64,000 bases of DNA from Allium sativum (taxonomy: Eukaryota > Streptophyta > Magnoliopsida > Asparagales > Amaryllidaceae): assembly GCA_030737875.1 (NCBI GenBank), contig CM060920.1, positions 477,616,861 to 477,680,860 on the forward strand. Reading direction: 5' to 3'. Under the pieces are notes generated by a model. That model saw only the letters and a program-made list of their open reading frames with translations. It was not told the origin of the DNA and searched no databases. Numbering within the stretch: the stretch's first letter is position 1; every line of letters begins with the position of its first letter. Shown here piece after piece: positions 10,033 through 23,785 of this stretch. The position numbers and the translations under genes were made by a program.

Positions 10033-12108
10033 CTGTAAGGACCCGTTACTTCCCCGTGAAGGAAAGAGCAGATACTTTGAGAACAACACACAAATGAACG
10101 CAGACGGAAGAACATTTCATTGTTATTACAACAATTCCATCAGGTACAAGAATATACAGAGTATAATTGAATAAATTACATTCGATAAATATCAGAGATT
10201 ACAATAAATTACATAGCAGCGGAAAATAATACAAAGCACAACTGAAGGTGATATACGGATACAGAGCTTTTCGGATATCATTCCAACTGTAAACCAGGAT
10301 CCTGTGAATATAAATCTGCAAAACCAAAACTACTAGCTGCCCGTGCGGAAAATAGGGGCACCCAGAGTTTAGGTTAAAACAATAAACTCCAGGTCAGTCA
10401 TGTGACTGGTGTGTGAACTAAAACAGTTATTTAAAACTTTACTTTAAAAGAGAGTAATTCAAGGGACCACGTCGTATAACACGGAACGGGTTTCCTCCCA
10501 AGAATACCAGTGCATAGAATAAACAACGCAATGCTTTTTGAAAAATGAAGCTATTATAAGACCCAGGTCCCATCACACAATGCAACGCAAGCCGGAGGAT
10601 AGGGTTTTCCCTTATAATAGCCAAACATGCTTGGTACGTTTAAAACAAATCATTCGATACTATAATAAGCGTATAGTGTCAAAACAATTTCAATCATAAA
10701 TATAAATCATAGACGGCATGAGTGCCCCATCCCACTATGTCTCCATACTAGGCTCTACAAATAAAGCCGAAATACACGTATTGGAAATTGGATTTCCGTC
10801 ATGAGTCGAGGCAAGGGGCAAGATCCTCTCCGCGCTCGAGACACTCTAGCAAATGCCTCAGGGCTACGCACTCTGGGCAACCCTGGATGCGACTGGGCCG
10901 GTCCTCACTTACATTAGAGGATTAATTATGCCTGAACACACGTTTCCCGGTCCTTACAGACCTATAATCGAGGCGCCTCATTCCAACAACCACAAAGGTG
11001 AAAAGTATATGAATGTCAGGACTAGTAAGTCACTGACAGCACCAAAGCTAGAAAGAAACGTCGTGCTCTCCTAGCGGTCTGTATCCCGTTTTTAACTCAT
11101 ACCGAGGTGTGAGGCTCGCGAATTCACGTTATACACAAAGCTGCCACGTAGGCGTGCTTTGATCATCAACCACAAGACTTTGCTTTTCAACAGAAGCCTT
11201 GATCATTGCAACTCAGTATGCCACACAGGCAATTCATGCTATGCGATTGATATCTATCGATATATAACCTCTAAGCTCGTACGTCTCAGAGAAGGGCGTT
11301 AAGCAAGAGAATAAATTCTCCGCCGCCAAACAGATATATATTTAACAGAAATCAATCAACACAGAATAAAATCCAATGTCAGACACACAATCCATTTACA
11401 AGTCCGTTCTGGGTCTGAACGAAACCGGAGGCACTTTCCTCGCATATCCATCCATCTCCAGGTACGTCTGGACGACCACCAACTATTTCCATCCTCTTGG
11501 GTGTACTGCCCAATCAGGATCGTCAGTAATTATCCAAACGATGTGGAGACTTCCGGTCTTCGACCACCGTCTTCATCTTCGACTTATCGTCGAATCGGTT
11601 ATTCAGAATGGGTATAAACCCGGCCTTTCCGAACAACCCGCGTATATTTAAAACAAATGTTACACAAACTCAACATATGCCTCATTCCAATTCAGAATAT
11701 TCTTTTATTCACAAAATCACATTTTTAGGGAAAGGTTCCCATTAATTTTATCTAAGATAAATTCTTTCAAATTTATCCTTTAATCTTCCTTTGGATGTCA
11801 TTTCAAACCAGATTATGGTTTTCTAAACTAGTCGAGATTAGCGAACCACACCGAAGTAATTATTTATTTTATTTCCCCATCCCAAACTATTCATCCCATG
11901 AAGCAAAACTGGTAATACTCCATATCTAATACTATGGTGTTATCGGTAAGATTAATTACCATTACACGTTCAAATCTAATTAAAGATTTAACTATCGCTT
12001 TGGGGCAAAACTGGCGATACCCCATTCTCGCTCATTTCTAAATTGGATAATTTAGATTATAGATTTACATTTCAATCTAATTGCAGATTCGTTAATACTC
12101 CTTTTACT

Positions 12109-12222
12109 GGATTAAAGAACTAGTGTTATTTAAAACACAGTTCACGACAAACCCAAATCACATTCTATTTATCATCGGGTTAAAGAACTAGTGTTGTTTA
12201 AAACACAGTTCACGATAAACCC
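12109..12222 (-). repeat. Two tandem three-segment hairpins (A, right LTR)
   Basis: Right-copy equivalents of 4147-4260. The first unit has GGATT in place of GGGTT, which weakens its outer stem. The second is intact. Confidence 0.6.
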
Positions 12223-13035
12223 ACAAATCAATTCTAGTTCAATTCAAATCAAATATATTAGGAATTCCGATTATTTAAAACCCCTTTTTAAATCTAATTT
12301 ATTTATTTAAAAATAAAAACCCGGGTTTTAAATTGAGTCCAAACTAGTTCATTTCGATAAAAATCTATTTTTATCTTTTCAAATATGGAGTTTTTCACCC
12401 CAATTTTCCTCAAATCATTTCTTATGATTTTACACAAATTATTACTATTTTTAATAATTTTATCAAGGCCCGTACAGTCGATTTCCAACAATGGCCATCG
12501 AACTGCACTTATAGCGACCTTTTTCAAATTTGATTTGGACGTATCTCCAGATCCAACCGTTAGATTTTGAATCTCTAATATTCGTTAGAAATCTCTTTTC
12601 GATACGAACTCAACGGTTCCGGTTTTAGGAGAATCCGACGGTCGGATCTCCCGTAATATCCGTTTGAAATAAATGGTCGAAATTCACGAACTGCCGCGGC
12701 GCGGCGCGTTCTATTCAGGCCATTATATTATATATAATATATATAATATATATTTCGTCGATTTCTATTTAAAACGAATTTTATAAATGGTTTTGAATTC
12801 GTTTCAAAAACATTTTCAACTTCCCTCTCAATTCAAATCAAAATTGAATCTTTCCTTATAAATTCGTTTTAAAATTAATTTCTATTCAATTCAAATTTCA
12901 ATTCAATTTGAATTCATTTCAATTCATTTTAAATTCAATTCGAATTCGTTTTCAATTCGATTCAATTCAAAGTGGTTTTCTATTCGATTCAATTCAAATT
13001 GGTTTTCTATTCGATTCAAATCAAATTGGTTATAT

Positions 13036-13461
13036 ATTCAATTCATTTCGAAATCGTTTTATATTCAATTCATTTTGAAATCGTTTTATATTCAATTCAT
13101 TTCAAAATCGTTTAATATTCAATTCATTTCGAAATCGTTTTATATTCAATTCATTTCGAAATCGTTTTATATTCAATTCATTTCGAAATCGTTTCAAAAT
13201 ATTCGATTCATTTCTAAATCGTTTTATATTCAATTCATTTCGAAATCGTTTTATATTCAATTCATTTCGAAATCGTTTTATATTCAATTCATTTCGAAAT
13301 CGTTTTATATTCAATTCATTTCGAAATCGTTTTATATTCAATTCATTTCGAAATCGTTTCAAAATATTCGATTTCGAAATCGTTTTATATTCAATTCATT
13401 TCGAAATCGTTTTATATTCAATTCATTTCGAAATCGTTTCAAAATATTCGATTTCGAAATC
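13036..13461. repeat. 27-bp minisatellite, about 15 units (A, right LTR)
   Basis: Same unit as 5089-5590 with fewer copies, so the array has changed length since A inserted. The long open frames across it on both strands are repeat artefacts. Confidence 0.95.
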
Positions 13462-14597
13462 ACTTTTCAATATTCATTTTAAAATGAATAAAATCGATAT
13501 AAATATCGTTCACGTCAAAATGGCGTTAATCTAATCAACACGGCTTCATATATTCCTTCATTCTATTCAACAAATGAATATTTATTTTTGTCAACACACG
13601 ACTAATCTCAACGAATGAGTACTGTCCACGTGTGACTATTTTTGTTAAATTATTTCGTTCAACACATGACTAATCTCAACGGATGAGTACAGTCAACACA
13701 TGAACCTTTACTTTATAATATTCTTTATCTTCTAAATTGGAATGAGGCCCAATCAATCACCATATAATGTCAATTATATGGATTTTCATACACCACATGT
13801 ATATAATAGCATTGAAAAATAATCAACCATCAACCAAAGTGCACTACACTGTATAAGCATCAAATACAGATATTCAACGCTTATAACAGTCTGTCAATCA
13901 ATCGATCGACATATTTAATCAATCAGGGTAAGTGAACTTCAAATTTCATCCCAATACCCATGTGTGGTTTCAAACAATCAAACACAGATTTTATTTGTGT
14001 AGTTGGGCGATGTGTAAAATTTATCGACCCAATCAATATCAGTCAAATCAGTGTATATAAACAAATCGACCGATTTGTTTATAAATATTTATTTATTCAC
14101 ATTCACGCTAAAAATTATATTTTTAACGATAAAATATTTTATTTTATATGAAAATATTATATTCAGTTCATTCTTTAAATAAAATGATATTTTTATTTTT
14201 CTAACTTATTTTAGAAAATTTCGGCGGCATAACGGCACGATACTAGAAACGGGACAAGGCCTAGCCTTATCCCCGGTCTAGTGAAGGCCCACGCCATTCA
14301 CACATCAATCAAATCCATTCATTTCACCAAACAATTCAATTTCCAATCAAATCATCTAACTAATCTATGCAACCATACAGTTAAACAAACAAGCCATCCA
14401 TGGTTTGTGGATGACGGGTGTCGGGTGCTACTAAACACCGTCTGCATCCTAGTATATATATATATAATTAGAGAAAGAAATTAAAAGGTGAGAAATTCTC
14501 ACCAAACAGCTATCCAATCATCTTGACTCTTCATTTATAGAAGTCTTCATCGTTCTCGCCTTTTTATCACCTTCGTTGCCCGTATTCCCTACATATG

Positions 14598-15256
14598 TAA
14601 AAAATCGAATTTTTACTTCGCTATTCAATATATAAAAATCGAATTTTTACTTTGCTATTCAATATATAAAAATCGAATTTTTACTTTGCTATTCAATATA
14701 TAAAAATCGAATTTTTACTTTGCTATTCAATATATAAAAATCGAATTTTTATACTGCTACTATATAGATAAAAATTATATTTTCACAACGATGTTCATAT
14801 AGTAAAGATTATATTTTTATCACGCTATTCTTCATATAAAGATTTCGCCTTTTCAAAAATAAATATTTCGCCTTTTCAAATATAAAGATTTCGCCTTTTC
14901 ATATATAAAGATTTCACCTTTTCATATATAAAGATTTCGCCCTTTCATATATATCATTATAAAAATCACATTTTTATTTTGCTACACATATAAAGATGCT
15001 ATTTTTAATATTCCTATCATGTAAAAATTATATTTTTAATTCTCTACATAAACAAAAATCATATTTTTATCCTTCTACTATATGAAAGATTATATTTTTA
15101 ATACTTTAAAAATATGGAAATCATATTTTTATTACTTTAAAAATATAAAAATCATATCTTTATCCTTCTACTATATGAAAGATTATATTTTTAATACTTT
15201 AAAAATATGGAAATCATATTTTTATTACTTTAAAAATATAAAAATCATATCTTTAT
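14598..15256. repeat. Cluster of 34-bp, 23-bp and 93-bp tandem repeats (A, right LTR)
   Basis: Copies of the left-LTR arrays: the 34-bp units (14598-14754), the 23-bp units (14838-14948) and the duplicated 93-bp unit (15071-15256). Unit numbers match the left LTR. Confidence 0.9.
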
Positions 15257-15929
15257 CGAATCAAAAGCTATTTCATAGTATGATTATTTTACTAATAACA
15301 TACATAAGTTAAAAATCACATTTTTAACTTGTTATTTTCTATGTGAAAATTATATTTCTACAACGCTGCTTCTATTTTAAAAACAATATAAAATTTATTT
15401 TGTAAACAATGCTCTTTCAATTCTAAAACAAGGTATAATTTTATTTCTAAAACAAGAATTGATTTTTATTTCTAAAACAAGAATTGATTTTTATCAATGG
15501 ATTATATAATAAAAAAACTGATAAAAAAATGCTATTATGTTTAAATAGAGAAAATCACCTTCCTCGTCACGTTCTGAAACAGCCGAAACCCAATTCCAGT
15601 TTTAGGGTTCAAATTCGCAACCACTTCGAAGTTTCGGATGACGATGAGACCCACCCACCACGTTCGCCCCCTCGGCCTCTCCCTCTGGCCGGCGGCGCAG
15701 TGAACTCGCCCCCTATTATCGCCATAAATGGCATGCGCACGGCTGACAGTTGGGGCTCGAGATCGGTCACCTGGAGACGTAGTAGTCCATCTCGACCGTT
15801 CAAGTTGTTGAGCACCATTAGCTCGACATTTTTCCTCCTAGAAGCGGGTCTAAATACGGCGAGGTGAGGGAAATCGGCTGAGTTGATTTTGGGAGCACGA
15901 GGGCCATCATTTTAGAATATGACGGCGGC

Positions 15930-15976
15930 TAGGGTTTATGAGGGCTAAGCTCCTGAAAATTAATATATATAATATT
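15930..15976 (-). promoter_or_regulatory. Presumed U3 promoter: TATA-like tract and telo-box (A, right LTR)
   Basis: TATATATAATATTT at about 15962-15976 (read on the complement) and TAGGGTTT at 15930-15937. This is the 5' LTR in element orientation and so the copy that would drive transcription of A. Confidence 0.45.
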
Positions 15977-16867
15977 TATTTTAATGTTATTTAATTCCCT
16001 TTATTTTTGTATTACGTTTGAACCCCAAATGAATCCTAACGATTGCCGCCCCTAGCCAAATACCCCCATTTTGAACACAATGGAATATGTTTCGTAGGCT
16101 GTTTCGATCGTTTGAATCAGTTTCCGTCAAAATCTATATATAACTCTATATATTGAATTTGAACGCGCATTTCAATTTACCGGGGTCACATACTAACTAG
16201 AAAAATTACCGAAAAATATTTTCTAGCTTCGTATTAACGATATAGTCCTAACAAAACTAGTTTCGTCGAATTCTGAGACCGTTGGAAAAATGGTCATTTT
16301 CCAGTCGATTAAAATCAACTAAAACTGGTCAAACACGTTTTCCTTTGCCACGCTCACATATTGATTCGAAAAATTATGAAATTTGGAATCTAGCAATAAT
16401 TTGACATCACGGATCCAACAAAAGTGGTTTCGTCGAAATCCGAGGTTGTTTGCAAAATTCCCATTTTTAAGGGCCTGAATTCCATAGCGACTATTCAGAA
16501 TTTTCAACTGGACATATTTTTTGATTCCCGCTATGAAATTTCGATTTTTCGGATTCGTTGGAAAGATACTATCAATTAGATCCTATTATTTTTGGTTTCA
16601 CTAAAATCCGGTTTGTTTTGCACCCGGTACATTCAATTGAAGTTTGAAATCGAATTATCGAACTACCGCGCCACTTTCAATTCTATTTATAATTATATAT
16701 AATTATTTATATTCTAACGACGACGTATATAATATATACGTTCTAATTATATTCAAAATAAATTTCTCGTCGTTTTTATTTAAAATAATCTATTTTAAAT
16801 ATTCGAAATTCGCTAAATTTGCAAAAACAAAAATTTTAAACTGGTTCAGAATTTCCGGGTTGTTACA

Positions 16868-16872
16868 GTTCC
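16868..16872. repeat. Target-site duplication of element A, right copy (GTTCC)
   Basis: Matches 2067-2071. Confidence 0.95.
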
Positions 16873-18291
16873 TCACAACAGTCCCCTTTACAGTAAATTT
16901 AAATATAAAACATACTTCCAATGCAGATCATCATTCGATGAATCGACATCACCAGAATGCTCACCGCCCCTTGCCGACGCTATCCCTCACCTGAACATCC
17001 AACTCGCATCATCTCCGACGAGATCTTCCTTGCAAGAGCTGCACCCTGGACTTACTCTCCTATCGTCCCCTTCTCAGAAGAAGTTGTGCACCTCAGTTCA
17101 AACGTAAACCTGACCTTACTTCCCTGATTGCCAACGCCGACGTGGACCGCCGGATTCTGACCGACTATCACCAGTCTGACCTTTAATCTGCACCATCCAC
17201 CTCGTTCGCTGTCAGATCATCAGAATCCAGCTACAACGAGCCCTAGTTCATCGCTGGATGAAAGAGGCGATCAAAATTGGTAAACGAACCCATATAAGAA
17301 CCTGCGATTTGATTTTATATATGATTTTGTTATTGTATTTGTTTTATTTCTTCCTCATTTGGTTTATGTTACTGTGTCTAGAATGAAAGAGTAAGGAGGA
17401 GTAAGAACAATATTTAAATGGAAGAAATGGTGTGGCTGTCACGAAAAATAGCTTCAAGGGCACGGCACCAAATTTGCTTGGGGTTTACGGAATCAATTCC
17501 TTGGAGCTCACGGTTTTTTAATAGGGAACATGGATTAAAACGCGGTAGGCATGGGTAATATATTTTTATAAGTATTATTATATAGTCCAATTAGATGTAA
17601 GTGTTGAATAGGTATGCCAAGATAGGGATATGCAACTTTGTAAAGGTTTGTACGGTGTCAGATGTTGAATAGTGACAGGAAACCTTTATCTAGATAATGA
17701 GGTAGATTTTTCCCAAGTATTTCTACCGAATATTTAATATTGAGTAAAAATTTCAACAGTTCAAAAGGAAAGCAAAGAAAATAGTGGTTGCCGAAATATT
17801 TGATTGAAATAGCCGCGTACCTTATCAGAGATATGATAGCGATTTAATAAGATTTTAATCAGATTTTTCTCTTTTCATTTCTATTCCAGTCAAGCCAAAA
17901 TTCCTGGATTCAAATGGGTGCTGAGATTCTAAGAACGTGACTTCGAGATTTGGTCAAATGTATAATGCAAAGATTTTGAGAACGATGTTTACGAAAGTGA
18001 CCCCAATTATTTGACCTATATTTAACGTTTTATGTTTACAGTTCGTCAGGCACATACAACATCTGATTAAAATGAAATCCGAAAACTATGCAATAACTAA
18101 ATATTCCAAAATTTTAATTCAATATTCAAATTCAAACTATTTCCAATTATTCCAAAATTAAATATATTATTACATTATTTATATTACTTAAAAATTCAAA
18201 TTTTTTAAATATAATCAGTTAAATCTCCAAATTAACCTTTTAAACAATTAAACAAATTAATTATTCAGTCACAAAAATCTGGGTCATTACA
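16868..18291 (-). mobile_element. Element B left LTR, inner segment
   Basis: Resumes B after A and is collinear with 45933-47359. It ends CTGGGTCATTACA at the B internal domain. An AT-rich tract at 17560-17590 on the complement could hold the promoter, but I see no clear TATA motif. Confidence 0.9.
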
Positions 18292-18304
18292 TTCCTTCCC
18301 CCTT
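18292..18304 (-). promoter_or_regulatory. Polypurine tract of B
   Basis: The minus strand reads AAGGGGGAAGGAA directly before the LTR. It is preceded by CGAGGACGAAATTATTTT, the B form of the shared motif. Confidence 0.8.
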
Positions 18305-18680
18305 AAAATAATTTCGTCCTCGAAAATGCTAAGCAGTAAAATGCTATAACTCTAACTCCTCATAGTCTGCATAGTTGAAATCTTATATTCATATCTTCAT
18401 AACCCAGTTCTTACCCGACCTTCGAATTTTCATACCAACACTTGACCATTCATAATTCTTTCCAAATGATCTGTCCACCATTTTTGGACAATCCACCATC
18501 ACTTTCTTGTCTCCAACCCATATGCTCTTCTACATATCCACACCCATTCCAATTGATTTTAACTCCATTTATCAATTTCATTATCCCATTTGAAATTTCA
18601 TTAACCAATTCTGGTTTTCTTATTTTCAATTACAACTAACTCGATTTTAAATTATCAAAAAAAAAATTCTTGAAAATTTT

Positions 18681-18870
18681 CTAACTCTCTAAATTTTCGA
18701 AAAATTTCGCCAGCATCTCCTTTGCACGGCTTAATCGGTATAATCACAACTCGCCTTTATAGGCCTTCTCCAATTCAAAAGAAAATCAAAAGGCCAAGCG
18801 GCTTGCCCCATGGGCTCATAAAACCATCAAACCCAAGTAATATTGTAAACATGTACCTTTTTGTCGGGCA
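18681..18870 (-). other. Conserved non-coding block of internal domain (B)
   Basis: Matches A 9140-9346: AAATTTTCGAAAAATTT, GCCAAGCGGC, GGGCTCATAAAA, GTAAACATGTACCT and TTGTCGGGCA in order. Confidence 0.75.
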
Positions 18871-19468
18871 TAATTCTATCTCTTGCATTTGCTTCCATTC
18901 AACATATGCTCAGCATACAAATACCCTTTTCCAGTTAGTTTTAAATCAATCCAACTTCCAATTTTTAATTCTCTAATCAACTTCTGATTAGTTCAATTCC
19001 ATTCTACCATTTCAATTTGATTTTTATTTCTGGAATCCATCCCCTAACTCAGTTTGAGCTTCAACTTCCATTCTTAATTTAATTCCAAATAACAATATCC
19101 AATATATATTCAACTTGTTTATTCATAAGTCGAATTCGCTTTAAAAATTCAAATCTCAACATTTCTCTATTTAATTTTATTTGGGGATATCTCTATCCAA
19201 TGCAATTTCTATTTAACTTAAGTCAAATTTCAATTCCTTTGATTTTTTTTTACCATTTCAATCTATTCAACTTATATAAATTAAATTTTAATTTCAGAAT
19301 TCAAATTCCCAGAAATTGGTTTGAAATCATATATAGTTATACACATATATTTATAATCAAATCAATTCAAAATATGTGAATTTATAAAACCTCTTTTCCT
19401 TTTCAAACAAACTTTTCTTTCCCAAATTATTATGGTAGCAATCCGTCACTCAGAAACTTGAAAATGAA

Positions 19469-19495
19469 TATTGATAATGTCGCGATCCATTATCA
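19469..19495 (-). other. Palindromic-loop hairpin, dimerisation-site-like (B)
   Basis: Stem TGATAATG / CATTATCA (8 bp, 19472-19479 with 19488-19495). The loop contains the palindrome TCGCGA. It aligns with the A hairpin at 9668-9696 and has a G-C pair replaced by A-T. Confidence 0.55.
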
Positions 19496-19907
19496 TAATT
19501 ATCTTCTCGCCACTGAAGTGATTTCAATGCTTAATCCCTTTAAAAATCCATTTAATAACCATTCTTGTTCAAAAATCCTTCAAAGTAACGTTATATTACT
19601 ATAAAAATACTTCAAAAAATATTTCTGAACATCTGGGATACAAATTCTCAAATTCTGGTTTGAATTTAATTTCAGTTCATCTTATTTATGTATGTTTTCC
19701 ATATACAAGTTATATTTGGTAATATATAACCATTTCAACATTTTATAATTCCATTTGGTTGTAATAACAATCAACACATCTTTATACTATAATTTAGAAA
19801 TTATTCCTTTTATATTAAAATAATTTTTTTGAGCAAAATTATTTCATTTACCCATTTTAAAACAATACTGTATCGAATTGCTTTGTTCGAGAGTTTAAAA
19901 ACACCTA

Positions 19908-19934
19908 TCGATACAGTTGTACATTCCGTATCGA
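19908..19934 (-). other. Second palindromic-loop hairpin (B)
   Basis: Stem TCGATAC / GTATCGA (7 bp). The 13-nt loop contains TGTACA (19918-19923). It lies 169 nt from the primer site. Confidence 0.5.
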
Positions 19935-20038
19935 CCGGAATTAATAAACCACTCAACAAACCAGTCAACACAATACTAAACAATTTTACGTCAAATCTAC
20001 AAATACGCGCTAATATATATACACTCAAACTCAATCTA

Positions 20039-20100
20039 GGGTATCACTAACCCAATCTCTATTGAGTTGCGCCACAGAGCCAAGGTTACTACTCAACCTT
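20039..20100 (-). other. Twin 7-nt-loop hairpins next to primer site (B)
   Basis: GGGT/ACCC with loop ATCACTA (20039-20053) and AAGGTT/AACCTT with loop ACTACTC (20082-20100). The second ends two bases before the primer site. Confidence 0.55.
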
Positions 20101-20102
20101 CA

Positions 20103-20114
20103 GCTCTGATACCA
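20103..20114 (-). promoter_or_regulatory. Primer-binding site of B (initiator Met tRNA)
   Basis: GCTCTGATACCA, complement of TGGTATCAGAGC, two bases from the right LTR. Confidence 0.95.
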
Positions 20115-20561
20115 AATGTAACGGCCCAAATTTCCGTACACTTTGAGTAGACTATAACACCACACGTCCAACCCAAATTGCACAGAAATACGAATCATTA
20201 TTAGAAAGAAGTTAGAGGATGAGAAATAGAAAGAAAGAAATATTAGAATAGAAGAAAACGAAGATCACAAACTCACAGCGAAACGAATAAAATATATTAA
20301 ATAACATAACTTTTGAAATACAAATCAGTAATTGTATATACATACCATTATCAGAGCACAACAGTTATTCCTGGAACAGTTATAAACACCTGTTTCCAGA
20401 TACAACATAGTACATAGCGAAAATATGATAGTCTATAGCTAACTGGTGAAGCCTCCTGCTTCAAACTCCTCCGAGTGAATCTGTAAAATCCCGACTACTT
20501 GACTGCCCATACAAATTTGGGCACCCAAGAGTCAGGAAAAACAAACAAAATAACTCTGGGT

Positions 20562-20575
20562 CAGTCATGGGACTG
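20562..20575 (-). other. Conserved U5-side hairpin (B)
   Basis: Stem CAGTC/GACTG around ATGG. It is preceded 50 nt upstream by a second small stem, TGCCCA/TGGGCA, which A and C keep as TGCCC/GGGCA. Confidence 0.65.
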
Positions 20576-22329
20576 GTGTGAGTAAACTCCAACCATTTGT
20601 TTAACTTTCAAAATCCTTTCGAAAGAAATGATAATTGTAAGGCCGATCCACACATAAACACGGATGGCTTTTTCCTTACGACGACCAAAAATATTTTTGA
20701 TATCAAATCCAGTGATATTATAATAATGTCTACATCAAATACATAGAATCTAGCAGAATGCTTGCATCTCACGCTCCATATATAATATAAAATGGAAAAC
20801 CGCAGGGCGCTTATTGGAGATTGGATTTCCAACATGACAAAGTATGGAACCACCTTCCGATCAGTGTACTCTAGAGAGGATACACTGGGGTTCAATAAGA
20901 ACATCTTGCAACCCGGCCCACACATGACCGACCACTCATTTTGCTTGAGCGTATCGAATGTATATCACTAATGGTTGGGATCAGCAACCATTTCCTGAAA
21001 GGGACAGCATCGATAGATTAAAGAAGCAAATTGAAATTCTCTAGATAGGTGATTATACATCCTAAAGGGAGACCTACATAGCCATGATGCCTGCCCGATT
21101 TTTGTCAATTCCCGGTTGTGAGGCTTGAGGTTTGAATTATCTTTCAGAACAACTGGCTGCCATTCACTTTGAATGTCACACCGTTAGATCCATCGGAAAT
21201 CACTAATTGATTCCCACAAAAATACTCAGATTGTTAGGCTAAAGAAGTTTCCCTTCTTTGCCACCAACTTTGTACGTTTGAAGGAATCAACGTACGTAAT
21301 CCCGTTGGAAATACTCTGTTAGACACTCGTCCTTACAAGTTGTCCTGGGTCTGGACAAATTGAAGGCATTGTTCTATTAATCCATCTTAAGCAATTTCTA
21401 CCTAGGGTTAACAGAACAACCCTTGTATTTTACTCCATCTTCAATTATCTTCAGCATAAGTTGATTCATAACGCTTATACCAATACGGAGTGATTTTCAG
21501 ATATTAAATCTAATCCCGGTCTCTCCATATTGATAACGGAGGTATAAAACAAATCAAAACTTTGATAGTCGTTGATTTAACTATCAAAGAAACATCCATA
21601 CAATCAGCGGTCCTATTTCCAATTGGGAATTCTACCGATCAACCATCAAATAACACTGGGCCCCTTTTAAATTAATTATTATTTCCAATTCATAATTCCC
21701 ATATTTCGTATCCTTTCAAAACTCTATTTTCTCTCTCAATTCTTGGAAAAACAATTTCAATATCCTAATTCCTTTGTTTGAGAAAAATATCTCTTATCCC
21801 CGTTAGAAAACATTTCTATATATATCCACGAGCTCTTATTTTCTTTATTCAGAAAATTTACCTTATTAATATCGGAAAATATTTCCATATTCCATTCCTT
21901 CATTTCTCGTGGACCAATTCACTTCATTTTCTACGCATAGAAAATATCTCTCATTTTATTAGGGGTCAAATTCTTTTAAATTAACGCGATGTTATAAAAC
22001 ATCGTTATAATTACTCCAACCACTAATCATTTATTAACTAACCATGCTAACCAAGTTTCACCATCGAACCTTAACCATTCCTCCATCGATCATGAAGTCA
22101 ATCAAGTTGGGGTATAATTACCTCTCAGACCTTAATTGAACAACATTTTCAACTTTGAAATAGTCAAAGCTCACAACTTTAAACAAAACATCGCTTACGC
22201 GACTTTCGGATTCAATCTAAGGACACACTTCTTTTACAGAAAAATATTGATTATAACGATAGCGTTATAATTGCTGTTTCCAAATATTTGATTTATATTA
22301 CCTTTAATAGAAGCATTACAATTGTTGTC

Positions 22330-22577
22330 TAGGATTATAAAACATTTATTATAACCATAGCGTTACGGTCGCTGTTTAGATTTACAAAACATTTATTATA
22401 ATGGCAGCGTTAAAATCGCTGTTTATAATTTACAAAACATTTATCATAACGGCAGCGTTAAAATCGTTGTTTATAATTTACAAAACATTTGTCATAACGG
22501 CAGCGTTAAAATTGCTATTTAGAATTTACAAAACATTTGTTATTATGACAGCGCTAAAATCGCTGTTTTGAATAAAG
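22330..22577. repeat. 48-bp tandem repeat with mini-hairpins, about five units (B)
   Basis: The unit is AACATTTATCATAACGG, then CAGCGTTAAAATCGCTG, then TTTATAATTTACAA. The middle part folds as CAGCG/CGCTG. The outer units are more diverged (GCGTTACGGTCGCTG). The left LTR copy lies outside the window. Confidence 0.8.
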
Positions 22578-23785
22578 TACCGTATGCGACGCACACGCTT
22601 CCGTTGTTCATTTTAAAAAAAAATAGTCAAAATGTCTGGATTTAAACAATGCAGACATATACCATTCTATTTGTCGAAACCCATAAGATAAAGGTTAAAT
22701 AAGGATAAAAATCCGCTTTCCACCTTCTTTACAACAAGACCTCTTTCTTTGGATTTGATTTCAAAATCTATTTATCAATGTTTAACACAAAACTATCTTA
22801 TGTGCTTTCCTTTGCATTTAAATTTTCTCTTTCAATTACCGTGCTTTGCTTAATTCAATTAAAGTTATCACTTTGGTTTTAAAAATCTAATTTAAACCTT
22901 GGATTACAAATCTCTTTATGAAACTCTTATCCCATCCTTGATCAAACTATAATGCCATCAAATCATTTCTTAACTGAATCTCCAATTACAATCATTGTTT
23001 TAATTATTATTAATTAAATTAACAATTAATTTTATTATTAACTATATTAAAAATAGTTAAATTTTCTATTAACTAAAAATAATACAATTATCACTTTAAA
23101 AGCTTATTAAATAATAATTAACTTTATTAACACCAACCAATTCGATAATTACTTTAATTTTAGTTAATCGAAGATTAACTAATATTTAACACCCTTCGTT
23201 AAATTCAAATTAATTTTAAATATTGGTTTCAAAACCATTTTCCATAAATTCAAATTTGAATTTATATTTTCATTTTATCCAATGAGAAATAATTCACTTA
23301 ATTTATATACTCGTTTATATACAACTTCTTGTTTTCTCCATTTACATGTTTTTAGTTTCAACCCTATTCGAAATTACATTTCTATTTTTGGAAATAAATT
23401 CCCCTTTTTAAAACTCAAATTTCATTTTATATATTCGAAAATATTTTATGGTTTTTAAATACCAATTCTAGGGCCAGTGATATTTAAACACAACAAGATC
23501 AATCACAGTTAATATATCAAAGCATAGGTCACAACTAATGCAAACACAATAATATAAATGTTGAGGAATCCAGTTGGATCCCACCAACCTGTTTCCCTAT
23601 ATCCACGGATGTTAATCAACATCAATAATATTATTTCACATCAATATGAAATATCGGAACTAATAATCGATCACGATGTAATCATATCAACCATTTCAAC
23701 CAATTTTATCAGCTATTCAACCAATCAACCATTGCATAGTATAAAATTACTATAAATTAATTTAAAACTCGTTTATATAGAAATA

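Larger units (their letters stand above)
9005..10033 (-). other. Element A internal domain, non-coding (1029 bp)
   Basis: No gag or pol similarity is visible. It contains a block conserved with B and C (9140-9346), a palindromic-loop hairpin (9668-9696), a second one (9754-9776), twin 7-nt-loop hairpins (9902-9960) and the primer site. Small open frames at 9537-9767 and 9611-9811 overlap these structures and are not conserved in B. Confidence 0.85.
2072..16867 (-). mobile_element. LARD-type LTR retrotransposon A, complete, nested in B
   Basis: Two long direct repeats, 2072-9004 (6933 bp) and 10034-16867 (6834 bp), begin TGTAAGGACCCG and end GGGTTGTTACA. They enclose 1029 bp that starts with a polypurine tract (minus strand) and ends with an initiator-Met primer site. 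It is flanked by GTTCC duplications. No protein domain is recognisable, and open frames in the LTRs are not kept between the two copies. About 20 differences in the first 1.06 kb of the LTRs suggest a fairly recent insertion. Large LTRs with a tiny internal domain make this a non-autonomous LARD. Element C is a diverged relative, since it starts TGAGAAGACCC and shares most internal blocks. Confidence 0.95.
10034..16867 (-). mobile_element. Element A LTR, right copy (5' LTR in element orientation)
   Basis: 6834 bp, collinear with the left copy. It is about 100 bp shorter, mainly from fewer 27-bp units and a shorter TA tract. Confidence 0.95.
18292..20116 (-). other. Element B internal domain, non-coding (1825 bp)
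   Basis: Very AT-rich and with no retroelement protein similarity. It contains the block shared with A and C (18681-18870), hairpins at 19469-19495, 19908-19934 and 20039-20100, and the primer site. The stretch 18880-19440 is low-complexity AT text with nothing recognisable. The open frames at 19829-20050 and 19810-20034 are opposite strands of the hairpin region and are unlikely to be coding. Confidence 0.85.

Noticed and set aside
20608..20925. 105-codon minus-strand open frame in B
   Set aside because: Lies in LTR sequence homologous to non-coding parts of A; no domain.
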